From the NCBI GenBank assembly GCA_029204225.1, contig CM055102.1, positions 25,017,390 through 25,081,389 of the forward strand: 64,000 nt of DNA, read 5' to 3'. Origin of the DNA: Diphasiastrum complanatum. Its lineage: Eukaryota; Streptophyta; Lycopodiopsida; Lycopodiales; Lycopodiaceae. Below are positions 33,639 to 44,808 of this stretch, in pieces. Within the stretch, counting starts at the first letter, position 1, and every line of letters begins with the position of its first letter. The notes under the pieces were generated by a model, which saw nothing but the letters and a program-made list of their open reading frames with translations, did not search any database and was not told the DNA's origin. The position numbers and the translations under genes were made by a program.

Positions 33639-36600
33639 ATGCCAGTGCGGGACTGAGGCCTTTGGGCCGAGGTTGAGCTTACCGACGGGGATGTGGGCAC
33701 ACACCATGGCTCAGGCACCCGCAGATGGAGATGCTTGCATTGCGGTGGTCACTTCACGGGATCACTCACCAGGGTTAGGGCTCACTTGTTGCGAGTCAGA
33801 GGGCCAGATGGGCGGACATTGGGCATATCTGATTGCCCCAGAATTTCTGATCAGGATCTGCAGAGGTTGTCTACCATGTACGGGCCCGGTACTGCATCAC
33901 AGGGTTCAGGGCTCACAGGCAGACAGGCAGGGCCTACCATGGATATTGGGCCTAGTACATCACGGGCAGGGCATGGTATAGCTGCAGGGCGTAGTACATC
34001 ATGGGTTGGGCATGGTACAGGTGCAGGGCCCAGTACATCACAGGCAGAGCATGGTACAGCTGCAGGGCCCAGTACAGCACGGGCAGAGCATGGTTCAGGT
34101 GCAAGGCCCAGTAGAGCACCTTCAGTTCCATCCGCAGCAGCAGCAGGACCATCAGATGAGCATGTTGGTTCAGCAGCAGCGGGTGCTTCTCGACCCTCCT
34201 CCTCGGCAGCAGATGCACCACATGCTTCGGCAGATGTTGCCAGAGAGAGTGACACCCACAGATCAGCCATCCGTTGGGCATGCCAGACCACGAGCACCAT
34301 ATACACAGCAGAGAGGGGTTAGGCCCAGGTAGCAGACCCTTGATCGATGCGGCTGGCAGAGAGAGCAGCAGGCCCGTTGCACTCGACTGTGTGGCCAGTT
34401 CTTTTACGAGTGCGGCATTGCCTTTGCTGTTGCTGACACTTGGGTGTTCAGGGAGTTCTGTGCACAGATGGCGGCCATGGATGCTACATGGACACCTCCC
34501 AGGCGAGAGGCACTACGAGGCAGGTTGCTTTGTCAGGAGGAGGAGACCATCACGCGGGAGTTGAGTTTCATTCGGTCAGCTTGGCAGTAGTAAGTAACTT
34601 GTCTTTGTAATCTCTTTGCATGTGTTTAGGATTTACTGGTGCCGTAATTTTTGCATGTAGCTAATGGGTGTTTTGCGACAGGTATGGATGCACGATACTG
34701 AGCGATGGATGGACCGACATTCATCGGCGATCCGTCATCAATGTCTTGGTTTCTTGCCCGCTTGGCACAGTATTCCTACGTGGCGTGGATGCCACTCGAG
34801 GTGGTGACGCCATCACAGCCGATTTCATATGGGAGGTCATTAGAGATGTTACTGCTGACATCGGAGATGAGCACGTGGTTCAGGTTGTCACCGACAACGC
34901 CTCGAACTGCAAGCAGATGGGCGAGATTATGATGAGGGAGCACCCCAGCATTGTGTGGACACCCTGTGCTGCACATTGCATGGACTTGCTCATCCATGAC
35001 CTATGTGCACTTCCGTGGATCATAGAGGTATAGTTTGTTTTATTTGCTATGCTTTCTTCCTTCGATGCTGCTAACCACGTCTCAACTACTGTCTAAACTT
35101 TTTTACTGGGTGTTTGTGTTGCAGATCACTTCTACAGCCATGCGCCTGGTCACTTTTGTCACCAGGAAGAGGCGTGTGTTGGCCCTGTTCCGCACCTTCT
35201 CCACCCTAAACCTGAAGAAGCCCGCACCCACACGCTTTGCGTTTTACTTCTTGGTGCTAGAGCGATTGGTGGTGGTGAAGGATGCATTGCGGCAGATGGT
35301 TTCCATCATGGCCTTCCGGGACTTTACAGACCTCCCCCATTCGGCATTTTTCCAGTCCACTGTGTACGGCGACGAGTTCTGGAGAGCTGCTGAGGAGATT
35401 AGTGGGATCCTACTACCCATTTACAGAGTGCTGCGTCTGGTAGACCGTGAGGGGTGCACCCTCGGTCTCATTTACGAGTTCATGGAGCGCATCGGCGAGG
35501 GGATTCTGTTGTCAGCCTTGGACGAGCATAGGTATGACTCTTCAGTGTCTAGTTTGTTGTTTCTCACTCGAGTCTGATGCGTTTCTTTTATGCTATGGTT
35601 TAGTGATTGTTGTAATTTGTCTGCTGCAGGAGGCGCGAGATCTCACGCATCTGGGAGGCTAGATGGGACTACTTCCACCGACCCATCCACGCCGTAGCCC
35701 ACATGTTACACCCCTTGTGGCGCTCTACACGAGAGAGGGACGATCCGGAGCTGCACCGGGGATGGGTGGAGTACATGGAGCGCGTATGGCCCGGACCAGG
35801 TACGTGTGAGAAATCATTTGGTAGCAATGTTACTGCAGTATTGTACTCATTGGTAGTGTCTGAATTTGAGGGGTCTTACATGTGCCATGTTTTTCCTTTT
35901 GCCAATAGGTCCGATGCTGGCCAACATTGCAAGCCAGCTGCTCGCATTTGAGCGCTTCCAGTTTCCTTTCGATGGAGAGCAGAGTTGGCGGAGGGAGGAT
36001 CAGCTGAGGCCCGTTACATGGTGGTGCATCCACGGGCGCAGCACAGGTGACCTGAGGCGATTGGCTGAGAGAATCCTTGCACAGGACTGTTCTGCAGGAG
36101 CTTGTGAGCGGAATTGGAGCACCTGGGCCTTGTATCACACGCAGAAGAGGAACAGGTTGTCCATCGAGCAGTGTAGGCGGTTGGTGTTTGTGAACACCAA
36201 CGGCCGTATGCTGAGGCGCACACGAGGAGAGGGTCAGATGCTCGAGGTGAGTCACATCATCACCCCTTTTTTCTTGGTATGCTTTGGTGAATTGATTTGC
36301 TTTCAAAATATGCAGTGAGTTGCACAATACCTGCCTAACAACAATGTATTGTTTTTGGTTGCAGGTGGACCCCGACACTTGCTTGGTGGATTCGATAGCT
36401 GCTGCTCCTCGGGCACCACCCACACAGGAGGAGATGGATGATGAGATCCATAGAGAGCTCTACAGACAGGCACAGGCTGACGCACGGGCTTTACGGTGGC
36501 AGAGGAGGACAGAGAGACAGAGGGAGAGGGCTGAGGAGGGAGATGACAAGGTCTCGGAGGGTGGAGAGATGCTCGGGGCACACTATGTGGAGGAGGAAGA

Positions 36601-37142
36601 GTGGGTTGAGGGAGATATAGAGGAGGACGAGGAGATGTGGGCGGAGGCACAGGGGGGTGACCTGGCTGACCTGCTAGTGGACCCTGATGCAGAGACAGAG
36701 GAGGAGCCAGCCATTCCTACACGTAGGCCTCGGGGGAGACCTAGAGGTTCTAGGAGGGGGGGGGATGAGTACTCTTTTTGTAGACAGGAGTGGAGCATCA
36801 CAGGTAGTCGTTGGCCAGGCATCATCACAGTGGGTAGGGCCATCCCAGGGCGTAGGGTTACGGCCACCTGACACACAGGCACGACGGAGTAGACACAGGG
36901 CTGGGGGCAGCCAGATGGGGGCCAGAGGAGGGGAGAGAGGCAGAGGCAGAGGCAGAGGCAGAGGCAGGGAGAGGGGGGTGGTCCAAAGCCAGGGCACGCA
37001 GCAGGGATCCAGAGCACGCAGCAGAGCCAGGGCCACACCACGACATATGGCTCCCTCCAGTTCCGATTCATCTGCGGACCCATGGGATCTGCAGTCCACA
37101 GATTCGGATGATTTATCCTACCATGACTCTGACGAGCCTTAG
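33639..37142 (+). pseudogene. hAT transposase gene, six exons, lightly damaged
   Basis: Exons read as 33639-34586, 34682-35027, 35125-35531, 35630-35799, 35909-36246 and 36365 to 36871 or 37142. All five introns are GT-AG and keep the reading frame. Exon 1 has a BED-type finger (RWRCLHCGGHFTGSLTRVRAHLL, 33720-33790). After a low-complexity linker it has FFYECGIAFAVADTWVF at about 34395-34445. Exon 2 is the DUF659 signature: GCTILSDGWTD, then VVTDNASN and WTPCAAHCMDLL. Exon 5 carries the hAT dimerisation motif (PVTWW, then CERNWSTW and KRNRL). The tail is acidic, then AT-hook-like (RRPRGRPRGSRRGG), then Gly/Arg-rich. Damage: TGA at 33654-33656 five codons after the likely start, a frame change in the linker, TAG at 34330-34332, and a probable shift in a G9 run at 36756-36764. 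Confidence 0.9.
33948..34110 (+). repeat. 39-bp coding minisatellite in transposase linker
   Basis: Four tandem 39-bp units start at 33948, 33987, 34026 and 34065, with a partial fifth at 34104. In the BED frame each encodes a 13-residue GPSTS-A-HG--A repeat. In the frame that joins the downstream exon it is Gln-rich (MVQVQGPVHH type). Confidence 0.9.
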
Positions 37143-37310
37143 TTATATAGTTTTCATTACGTTCATGGAACATCATTGTACCCCTTTTTGGTGCCATGTG
37201 GCCCGATATTATATATTATGATGATCCTATTCACAACATTGTCGTGATTCAGTATTGTTCTTTGTGGTTTTAGTTCAGTAACTTCGGTTTTATGGTTTAT
37301 GATTTATGGT

Positions 37311-37352
<42 letters not shown>

Positions 37353-37679
37353 AAGTATGGTTGTTTTGTCAAAAATTGTTTCATTTAAGGCTAAAGTTCA
37401 GAATGATTCAGCTAGGTTTTTGTTCAGCATGGTTTTAGTTCCGTTTGTTGTGAATCGTGATCAGAGAGAGATAGAGAGAGGGAGAATCAGAGAAAGGGAG
37501 ATTCCTGCCACTAGGAATGCCCCAATGTGTTCACTCTTTTTTATATGGGATGCAGCTTTAGCGTAAAGGGACCATCCTGCACCTGAAACAGTCGGCAAAC
37601 TACACAATCATACTCCCCTCGATCAGAGCTTTCATCTGATACCCATATTGCACAAAAAAATTTCAAAAAAAAAAAAAAA

Positions 37680-37780
37680 TTCGATTCTACACGATTCTGG
37701 GAAAATCCCGAATCGCGAATCGGGATCGCGATTCTGATCGCGATTTTGAATCGCGATTCGCGAATCGCGGTGCAACTATG
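37680..37780 (-). repeat. Right terminal and subterminal inverted repeats of hAT
   Basis: Reading inward from 37780 on the minus strand: CATAGTTGCACCGCGATTCG, then at least four more GAATCGCGAT/ATCGCGATTC variants to about 37690. The outer 10 bp match the left end exactly, and the inner palindromes are arranged differently from the left end. Confidence 0.85.
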
Positions 37781-40530
37781 GTTGAAATATCCACAATGGA
37801 AGTAGTGGAGTGAATAGGTTTAGCTGGAAGTACATGATCCTGAAGTACAAACTTACCAAAAAGACTTTGTTTATAGACATGAATGAGAAGTTTCCCCCTA
37901 GTAGGTTTCCCTCTTTCATTCCATTTCATTCTCATTGACATTGACATTAAGACGTTAAGACAATGTATGCATTGATATCTGGTCAACTTTCTTTTATTTT
38001 AATTGAATATATGTTCTTCATGAATGCCATGCGTTGATATTTGGTCACCTTTCTTTTATTTTAATTGAATCTCACACGGAACTTATGATAAGAATCAAGA
38101 GACCCAACATTTATGATCTAATTCTCTTTCATGTCAAGTTGAAAATTGCCTCTAGTGTAGTAGAAAGTAGGGATAGTTGTTCACCCTTTTTTCAATGTTC
38201 AAATTTTTTTGCCATAATTTAGTTGTCATTTCATGAGGGACTTCCAAAGTGATGCTAATGACTTTTCTGCAATTCTTGATTCACTTGGTCAACTTTGTGA
38301 CGATTTGGACGTTTTTTATTCCTCAGTATTCATGCCTTTATGGATATGTCAAATCACTTACTCATCTATCTTTTTGATGATTAAGACTTTCAATGTTTTA
38401 TATTTATGCCTTTACCTTTTCAATTCAACTACTCACTTTTCTTTTATCATGATTTGGACCTTTCTATTTTATTCTATTTTGGAATTTGCTCCATGATGTA
38501 TGGCAATGAGAATGAAACTCTTTGTTGCATGTTCATAGATTTCCATTCTACCTCTAGTCCTAGTTACAATTTTTCCATGCCAATTTTTCCTCAACTGAAA
38601 TGAGCACATCATTGAGTAGCCCTGGGCCAAAACCTTGAGAGGGCATAAATGTCTTTCTAAAAATCTTTACCATTGGTCCTCGATGCTTTTACTAGTGGTA
38701 TGGGTAATTTTTGAAATTGTGGCCTTTCAAATGACCCTGACCAACAGTAAAGATCACTAGAATGAGCATTTTCTTCCCTAAAGGTTGAGTGGAAACTGAT
38801 TCTATCTTACCTATAATTATCCCAAGATGTGCTCTTAAAATTTTTCCCAAACCACCAACTAAATGTTTAATTATCCTAAAAATGTGGTGTAAAATTTCAG
38901 GCATTATCTTCCATAATAAATTGATCTACCAACACTGCACAAATTTTACCAGCAAGATTTTATGGGCAGGTAAATTTTGAGGGACTTTTCCACCCTCCTA
39001 AGGATTTCTTCATTTTAACTCTGAATTTTTGAGGAGAGGCCTAAAACTAAACCTAAACCTTGAGGGGGCTTCAATACATTAAAGAAATGTACTGTTTTTA
39101 GTAGGATTTACAAACATAACTCCAAGCCAGAGGTGGATAGCAAACACTGTGATGATTAGTTAATGAGCAGTAGTGAATCTACTTTGAAAGTTCATAGTGT
39201 CAGATGTGATGCTGATTTGATTGTGTCATAATGAACGCCATGAAAGGAGGTTGGACTTTTATGCTGATTACTCCACTTACACTTCCTAAATGCACATGAC
39301 CATCACCACAAATTAAAAGATGCTAAAAATATTTGATCAAGAAAAAGTCCAGAAGTAACCAATTTTTAAGTGTTGTGCCTGATTATTATTCTTGTACATG
39401 AATATCCGCGGTTGAAATCCACACCTCAGTGCATAATTATCCAGATTACTTTGACTTTGCATCTGCCATCGAGAAAGGATAACAGTGGTATCTCCCAGTT
39501 TATCAATGTGACTGCTTGACAGAAACATGAAAACAAGGCTGGTTGGTAAAATTTCTAACCATTAACAGTGGCCTACCATTTTTTACTCACATAAAAGAAA
39601 GTTCAAAAGAGGACCCCAGATAAACAACAGTGCTTGGGAAAAAATGCAGACTAGAAATTTCTGTTTGATATCGGATTATGGAGATAAAACCTTGTTGGAA
39701 AATATGGAAAAGAGCATTGCATCTGGCGGTTTACTCAAGACCAATTCAAAGAGCTGTAAGCATCTGAGTATCTCTGATTTCTAACAAAATAGGTATGCAA
39801 ATATGAAAGTATACTTTGGTTCAAGTTCATAGTATTTTCAAAACAAGATGGAATATATGCTTCCACCAAAAGAAGAAAAGATAGGTAAATGAAAAATATG
39901 CTGAATATCTGACCACGAATAAGCAAAGTACAAACCCCATACCACAATAATAAGTGCATCAAGCTTGCAATACTCTGCTAAAAGTGTCAACAGTACAATC
40001 ATGTAGACGGATCAGCTCAAACTTGCAAGAAAGAGTTACACCAGCTCTCCTGATCTTATTGGTTTGAAGCTTCCTATTTTCTTCAAAAATTCTGAGGCCT
40101 TAGGAAACCATCACACCAGCATACAATTCTGGAACATCATAGAAATCATGTAATGCTCGTCTTTTAGCAGATAAAATGTACATCCTAAGGCTAGTATAAA
40201 GTTGCAAGCGCAATTATGACCACCTTCTGATTGTGAGGAGTTGAAGCGAGATAGATCCCCTTATATCAGTAAACGCCATCGTAATTCTCAATTTCGGAAA
40301 TAGTTTCCGTTTATCAATGCCCTTCTCACTTCTCTCAGCCACTTTGGAAATTTGCTAAATGTTGCCATAGTAGCCTGTGTTTCAACCCCTGCCGTGTTTG
40401 ATCAAGATGCTCGTGAAGATCTGACAAAATAAACCCTCACAGAATAAACATTCAGCGAGAAATCTCCAATGCTGGCCAGAGTTCTGAGGAAAGAATGGGA
40501 AAATGGCCGCAAGAATGAACTGCCCAGGTA
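37781..40530. other. No gene recognised (3' side of the ATL gene)
   Basis: AT-rich DNA between the hAT element and the ATL gene. Its part from about 39700 to 40538 is downstream of the ATL stop codon and presumably holds the 3' UTR and polyadenylation signals, which I could not place with confidence. Two near-identical phrases (TTGATATCTGGTCAACTTTC at 37971-37990 and TTGATATTTGGTCACCTTTC at 38034) form a 63-bp-spaced repeat. Confidence 0.4.
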
Positions 40531-40538
40531 GTCCGAGT

Positions 40539-41108
40539 TTACACAAAGGGCACGGGGACGTGAATTGGAAGGGACAATCTACTACTTTGCAAAGGATGCC
40601 GCGCGAGAGGGACTAATTCAGAGAGAGGAGTGGAAATGGGGGTAGTGAGGGGTGTTAGCAGGGGGGATGTTCGGCACATGGGACAGGAAGCATGAAGATG
40701 AAGCCAGGAATCAATGCAATTCGCATGGAATACATGGCGACATTCGGGCATCATCCGCAAAACCTCCTCATCTTTATAATCCGCCAAGCAGATGGAGCAA
40801 GAGGTGCTCTCGGCATGAGGAGGCAGAAGAGGCTGCTGCGAGCTGAAGATGATCTTGGGGTACGATTCCAGTGTTGCCTGATCAAGCCCAGCAACGCCCA
40901 TCAGCCGCTCTTGCCCAACCGCACCCTGCTGCTGCTGCGCTACTGCCTGATCGCGCTCCCTCTGGGATCTCATCCTCACGCACACATAGGATGCGAGCAT
41001 GATCGCAGATACGAGCACCAGAATGCCAGCAGCGATGGCGATGCCGTATCCCAGCCCCACTCTACTCGTATTATCTCCCATCCAATCCACCGAAGAATTG
41101 GTCGCCAT
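40539..41108 (-). CDS. ATL-family RING-H2 E3 ubiquitin ligase (ATL67-like)
   Basis: An intronless 189-codon gene starting at ATG 41108. Residues about 20-44 form one hydrophobic membrane segment (GIAIAAGILVLVSAIMLASY). The conserved G-L-D motif is at residues 74-76, followed by LESYPK. The RING-H2 finger has every zinc ligand: C104, C107, C123, H125, H128, C131, C142 and C145. W135 is the tryptophan that contacts the E2. The C-terminal STPLSELVPL-like segment and the membrane segment place it next to Arabidopsis ATL67 rather than the defence-type ATLs. Known ATLs are membrane-anchored E3 ligases that pass ubiquitin from an E2 to target proteins, often in stress signalling; the substrate here is unknown. 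Length and absence of introns are normal for the family. A CT-rich tract at 41151-41182 lies in the likely 5' UTR. Confidence 0.95.
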   Translation of the reverse strand: MATNSSVDWMGDNTSRVGLGYGIAIAAGILVLVSAIMLASYVCVRMRSQRERDQAVAQQQQGAVGQERLMGVAGLDQATLESYPKIIFSSQQPLLPPHAESTSCSICLADYKDEEVLRMMPECRHVFHANCIDSWLHLHASCPMCRTSPLLTPLTTPISTPLSELVPLARHPLQSSRLSLPIHVPVPFV

Positions 41109-41554
41109 CCCTCCTTCCTCCTACAATTGTCAGATCACACACACACCCCCATCTCTCTCTCTCTCTCGTTCTCTCTCTCTCTCGGAATTCCAAAAAGGAA
41201 AAGTGGGGATGAATTTGATGCTTTTTTTGCACTGACTACTTGAGCACATTTAGGAAGTACATCATCTTTGGGGACAACAAGCTCTTCTTCTACACCAAAA
41301 AGTTTGAGATTGTGGGAGTTAATAAGAGTAGGGTGAGTTAGGGATTTGGTAAATAAGCTACATCTAGTTCAAATCTGGAGGCGTACATAGTAGGCCCTAG
41401 CACACCTCCCAACCCAACACCTTTTTTTCACATTCCAAGACTAATGTTCACCACGACGCTTCACATCCACAAACTCTTTCGCACATCCACGACCTGAAAG
41501 GACAAAGAAATGAGTGTAGGGACAAGGACAAAGAAATGAGTGTAGGGACTGGGG

Positions 41555-41556
<2 letters not shown>

Positions 41557-41614
<58 letters not shown>
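41557..41614. repeat. (TC)n microsatellite, about 29 units
   Basis: An uninterrupted TC tract followed by CATCCCATTCCATCCCATCTCATCTCATT, a short pentamer-like continuation. Confidence 0.97.
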
Positions 41615-41617
<3 letters not shown>

Positions 41618-41860
41618 CCATTCCATCCCATCTCATCTCATTTGTATGATGTACAACACTACAATGGAGGTGGACAGGCAAGCCACGTCCAAAAGCTGAT
41701 GTGGCACATACATGGCACTTTTCAACATGTTCGCTTTACATCACATTTTAAGGCCCAGGCAACAAGCAAAAGCACAAAGCTCCAATCACATGCACTTGCA
41801 CAACACTCGGGACTCGAGCTTGAGTTTGGGCTCGGTTCAAACTTTTCTCCAACTTGATTT

Positions 41861-41876
41861 GGGGGGGGGGGGGGGG
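41861..41876. repeat. Poly-G tract of 16
   Basis: Sixteen consecutive G followed by AGG, in intergenic sequence. Confidence 0.9.
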
Positions 41877-42539
41877 AGGTCATCTTTGAAAGGTTCATGT
41901 GATGCACCATCCACAAGTAACATATGTCTAAAATGGAAGTCAAATTATCTTCTTTAGTAGAATTATAACGAAATCTCATGAATATAGATCCATTGATAAA
42001 TGCTTTAGCTTATAGCTAAATACTTTTGTTGCTCTTATGCTTTATTGATTCGCAAACATGTACCCTCATTGTGTGGCATGTCACTAATTTGAGATATCTA
42101 CCCTCACTTTGTTTTATCTCAAGTAATGTGAGCTTTACACAAATATCATTTCAAATTATAAGAGAGAATAGGCTAGGAGGGGATTCAATGCACACTCCCA
42201 CTTTGTAACACTACCTTTAAAGTGAAAAAGTGAAACACGTGTTCTATAAGCATGCTTCACGTGTGGTCCTTCTTGAAATGAAAAGAAATTTGCTATCTCT
42301 CTTTTTTTGTGGCCACAATACTACTAAATACATATTTCTATCTAACAAAAATAAGATCTTTCATTCTTAACAATTACAAAAATATTGAGCAATTGACAAA
42401 AGAATCATGACAAAAATGTCCAATTCGAACCAATTTGTCAACGGTCAAATCTTCTTAAGCCTTTCTTGTTGTTTTGTTATGGATTATGCAAAGATTTTCA
42501 TTCCTATGACCGAACAACTTAAGGATAAGGGAAAAAACT

Positions 42540-43011
42540 TCTTATGGTAGAAATCTGAACAAGAGAGTTTTGATGCTCTCAAGTGAAGCTACTACTCCAC
42601 TACTAAAAGTGGCAGATCCAAATCAACCATTTATGGTTAAAATTGATGCTAGTGACTTTGCAGTAGGGGCAGTATTGGTCTAGGTTGAAAAACTAGTTGC
42701 TTTCGAAGGCAAAAAGTTGTTCCCAACTCAAAAACTATATAGTGCCTATGAGAAGCAGCTAAATTGTTCATGCATTAAAGCATTAGAGATACTATTTGAC
42801 AGACCATCAAAGTATAACAGACTTTTGTAACTAGCTCAGGATTAGGGATCAGAAAGCTTGATGGGCTGAGTTAATGCGATAATTTGATATTAACATCAGG
42901 CATAGGAAAGGGAAGTTCAATGTTGTTGTCACTGCCCTTGGTCACACACACACACACACACATGTGTGTGTGTGTGCGCATGTGCGTGTGTGCGCTTGCA
43001 CGTGTGTGTGT

Positions 43012-43042
<31 letters not shown>

Positions 43043-43640
43043 GGGGTTAACGAATTGAGTTTTATTTAATTTTGTAATAATTTCCTTGATTCCTTGAGAG
43101 GGAAATACGAGCATGATGCTTACTTTTCTATGAATTTGAAAATAGTGAAAGAGAGAGATTTACACATATCTAGAATAGTACATGAGGCTCGAGGCAAGGA
43201 CACTTGTTGTTGAAAAAAGTTCAACGTAGATGGGAAGAGAACTCGGAATTTCAAGTATGCCAACGTATCTTTGTGATTGAGAGTTGAACACCCAAAAGAA
43301 CACTTGTAGCTAAGGGTAGATGGGTCTAATATTTACCTAGTGTTGAGGATAAAACTTTGAGTCAAGAAAAAAAATGGGATAAGTACAATGTTGAAGATGG
43401 GAACTCTACAAATGTAGGACATCCAAAAATTTAAAAGACTTATTAGCTTCTGAAAAGACGATTATACTAGCCTAATATGGAAAAAAGGGCATCCGTGAAT
43501 ATGTACCACACACATGCTAGAAGTTCCAAGTAAGTAAGGGAGAGGCCTCAAAGTAGGTGGCCATTTTCAACCATCGGAAATCCTATCTAGCAAATGGGAG
43601 AGTATCTCAATGGATTCTATTGGTGGCCTACTTGTTTTCA
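42540..43640 (+). pseudogene. Ty3/gypsy RNase H and integrase start
   Basis: Plus strand: LKVADPNQPFMVKIDASDF and AVGAVLV near 42610-42683, then LFPTQKLYSAYEKQL near 42717-42762 and YLTDHQSI near 42795-42820. FDINIRHRKGKFNVV lies near 42882-42930, the end of a gypsy RNase H. A microsatellite then replaces the usual 'DALSR'. From about 43460 pieces of the integrase zinc-binding and core start can be read (IREYV near 43490, CQ/VSKGEA near 43530, ISMDFIGGLPVFKD near 43608-43650). Stops are frequent. No LTR is attached. Confidence 0.8.
42943..43046. repeat. (CA)n-(TG)n microsatellite ending in poly-G 21
   Basis: About 10 CA units, about 30 TG/CG-type units, then G21 at 43026-43046. It lies exactly at the end of the gypsy RNase H, so it arose inside a retroelement. 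Confidence 0.95.
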
Positions 43641-44009
43641 AGGACATAAATAGCTCTTAAGACAGATGGCATATTATGTGCCATGTGCCTAGCCTTTGAG
43701 CATGGCCTATAACACATGAACAATGGATGTACTTGTAATTACTCATAGGGGGTCCAGTTGGGGGGCCACTAATAGAGAGCTTTGGGATAACAATTTTTTT
43801 AAAAGTTCGGGGTTTACGATGGTTAGAAAGCAAAAACAAAACATGGGTGCATTTGGCATGCAGACGCTTGGCAAGCTCATTACATGGATCCTTAGCCTGT
43901 GCATAGCAACAGATTGTGTCAAAAAAGGGCAATTTGTGAAAAAAAAAAAGTTTTCACAAAATCGACAATAACTTCACCGTTCGTGCACCGTTTTGAATAT
44001 CGTATGGCC
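43641..44009. other. Decayed integrase or unassigned sequence
   Basis: Continues the gypsy remnant on the plus strand but I cannot recover the D-D-E core. The minus-strand 91-codon frame here is treated as a shadow. Confidence 0.3.
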
Positions 44010-44808
44010 ATGAAGGTAGATGTTCTAGTGTAGTGGGTTTCTTTCCTAGCCTATCCTCAACCCCCGATCTAAGAATCTAGAATCAAGGAGATAAACACGC
44101 GTAGGTTCGTTCCCATGAGGGCGATAGCATATCTCAAAATTTAGCATGAATGGAAGATCCACATCTAACTCTAACATCCATTAACCCTAAGCATTAACAC
44201 TACAACCACTACCACTACACATCCATCAACACTACGATCCACAATGAAGATAGATTACTCTTTTTCTCTCTCCCTTTCTCTCTCACAAGAAGTATAAGAA
44301 ATGGCAAAACCGATAATACTCGGATCCAACAATTAGCAAACACAACAAAAGCATGAGAGATGAAGGAAAAGTGATTGAGAGCAAGGAATTCATAAATCCA
44401 TTTCATAAGAGAACCAATATGCTTGTATTGAAATGAGGATATGAACATGAGGAGCAACTCGAGTTTACCCCTATTTATAGTGTAGAGGAGGACCCTGGCC
44501 TCAAAATCCTATCGGTTCATTTCTACTTCCCTAGCTATTCAAACTTAAAAAAGAGTGGGAACCCATACCAATTTGAATTTGAATTTGAATTTGAACCGAT
44601 TTTGGTGGGAGTCCCAACTTTATTCACTAGCTTGACATTTAGGCCTACGACATTAAAAGTCCTAAAGTCCTTCTATTGACTTTCTAATTATCAAATAACT
44701 ATGTGATCATCGGGGTGGACTTACACACACAGGGTGCCAAATCTCTTTCACTTATTAACTAGGGTTAGGGTTGCCTCAGGATCCGCAAACCCTCCAATAG
44801 TATCCCCC
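44010..44808 (-). mobile_element. 3' LTR of an LTR retrotransposon, copy 2 of the 7.1-kb repeat
   Basis: On the minus strand the boundary reads TTTTGGTGGGGGATACTAT then TGGAGGGTTTGC: a purine tract followed by a TG start at about 44804. The right-hand 180 bp match 7430-7615. A TATA box (CTATAAATAGGGG on the minus strand) lies near 44470. GAATTT is repeated four times at 44573-44596. The left limit near 44010 is estimated. The internal side carries the unassigned ORF at 44776-45698. Confidence 0.6.

Larger units (their letters stand above)
32658..37780 (+). mobile_element. Complete hAT-superfamily DNA transposon
   Basis: A 5123-bp element flanked by the exact 8-bp direct repeat GTTGAAAT (32650-32657 and 37781-37788), the target-duplication length diagnostic of hAT. 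The ends are inverted: CATAGTTGCA at 32658 and TGCAACTATG at 37771-37780. Both subterminal regions are filled with variants of the palindrome AATCGCGATT. The interior encodes a spliced transposase with BED zinc finger, DUF659 and hAT C-terminal dimerisation domains, in order on the plus strand. The perfect duplication suggests recent insertion, while a few nonsense and frame changes in the gene suggest this copy is no longer autonomous. Confidence 0.95.
41109..42535. other. ATL upstream region and intergenic DNA
   Basis: The first few hundred bases are the promoter side of the ATL gene. A pyrimidine-rich block (CT repeats at 41151-41182) sits just upstream of the start. No clear TATA box is seen. 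Further right are a (TC)n tract and a G16 tract, but no gene. Confidence 0.4.

Noticed and set aside
33851-34306. Minus-strand 151-codon Ala/Pro-rich frame in the hAT element
   Set aside because: It is the complement of the GC-rich transposase linker and minisatellite; the plus strand explains the sequence.
36583-37197. Overlapping minus-strand frames of up to 204 codons at the hAT 3' end
   Set aside because: They are complementary to the purine-rich (Glu/Arg/Gly) transposase tail, which suppresses stops on the other strand.
40692-41243. Plus-strand 183-codon frame
   Set aside because: It is antisense to the ATL RING-H2 gene, whose eight zinc ligands and membrane segment make the minus strand the coding one.
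43657-43932. 91-codon minus-strand frame
   Set aside because: It lies opposite the decayed gypsy integrase region and shows no domain; treated as a shadow.
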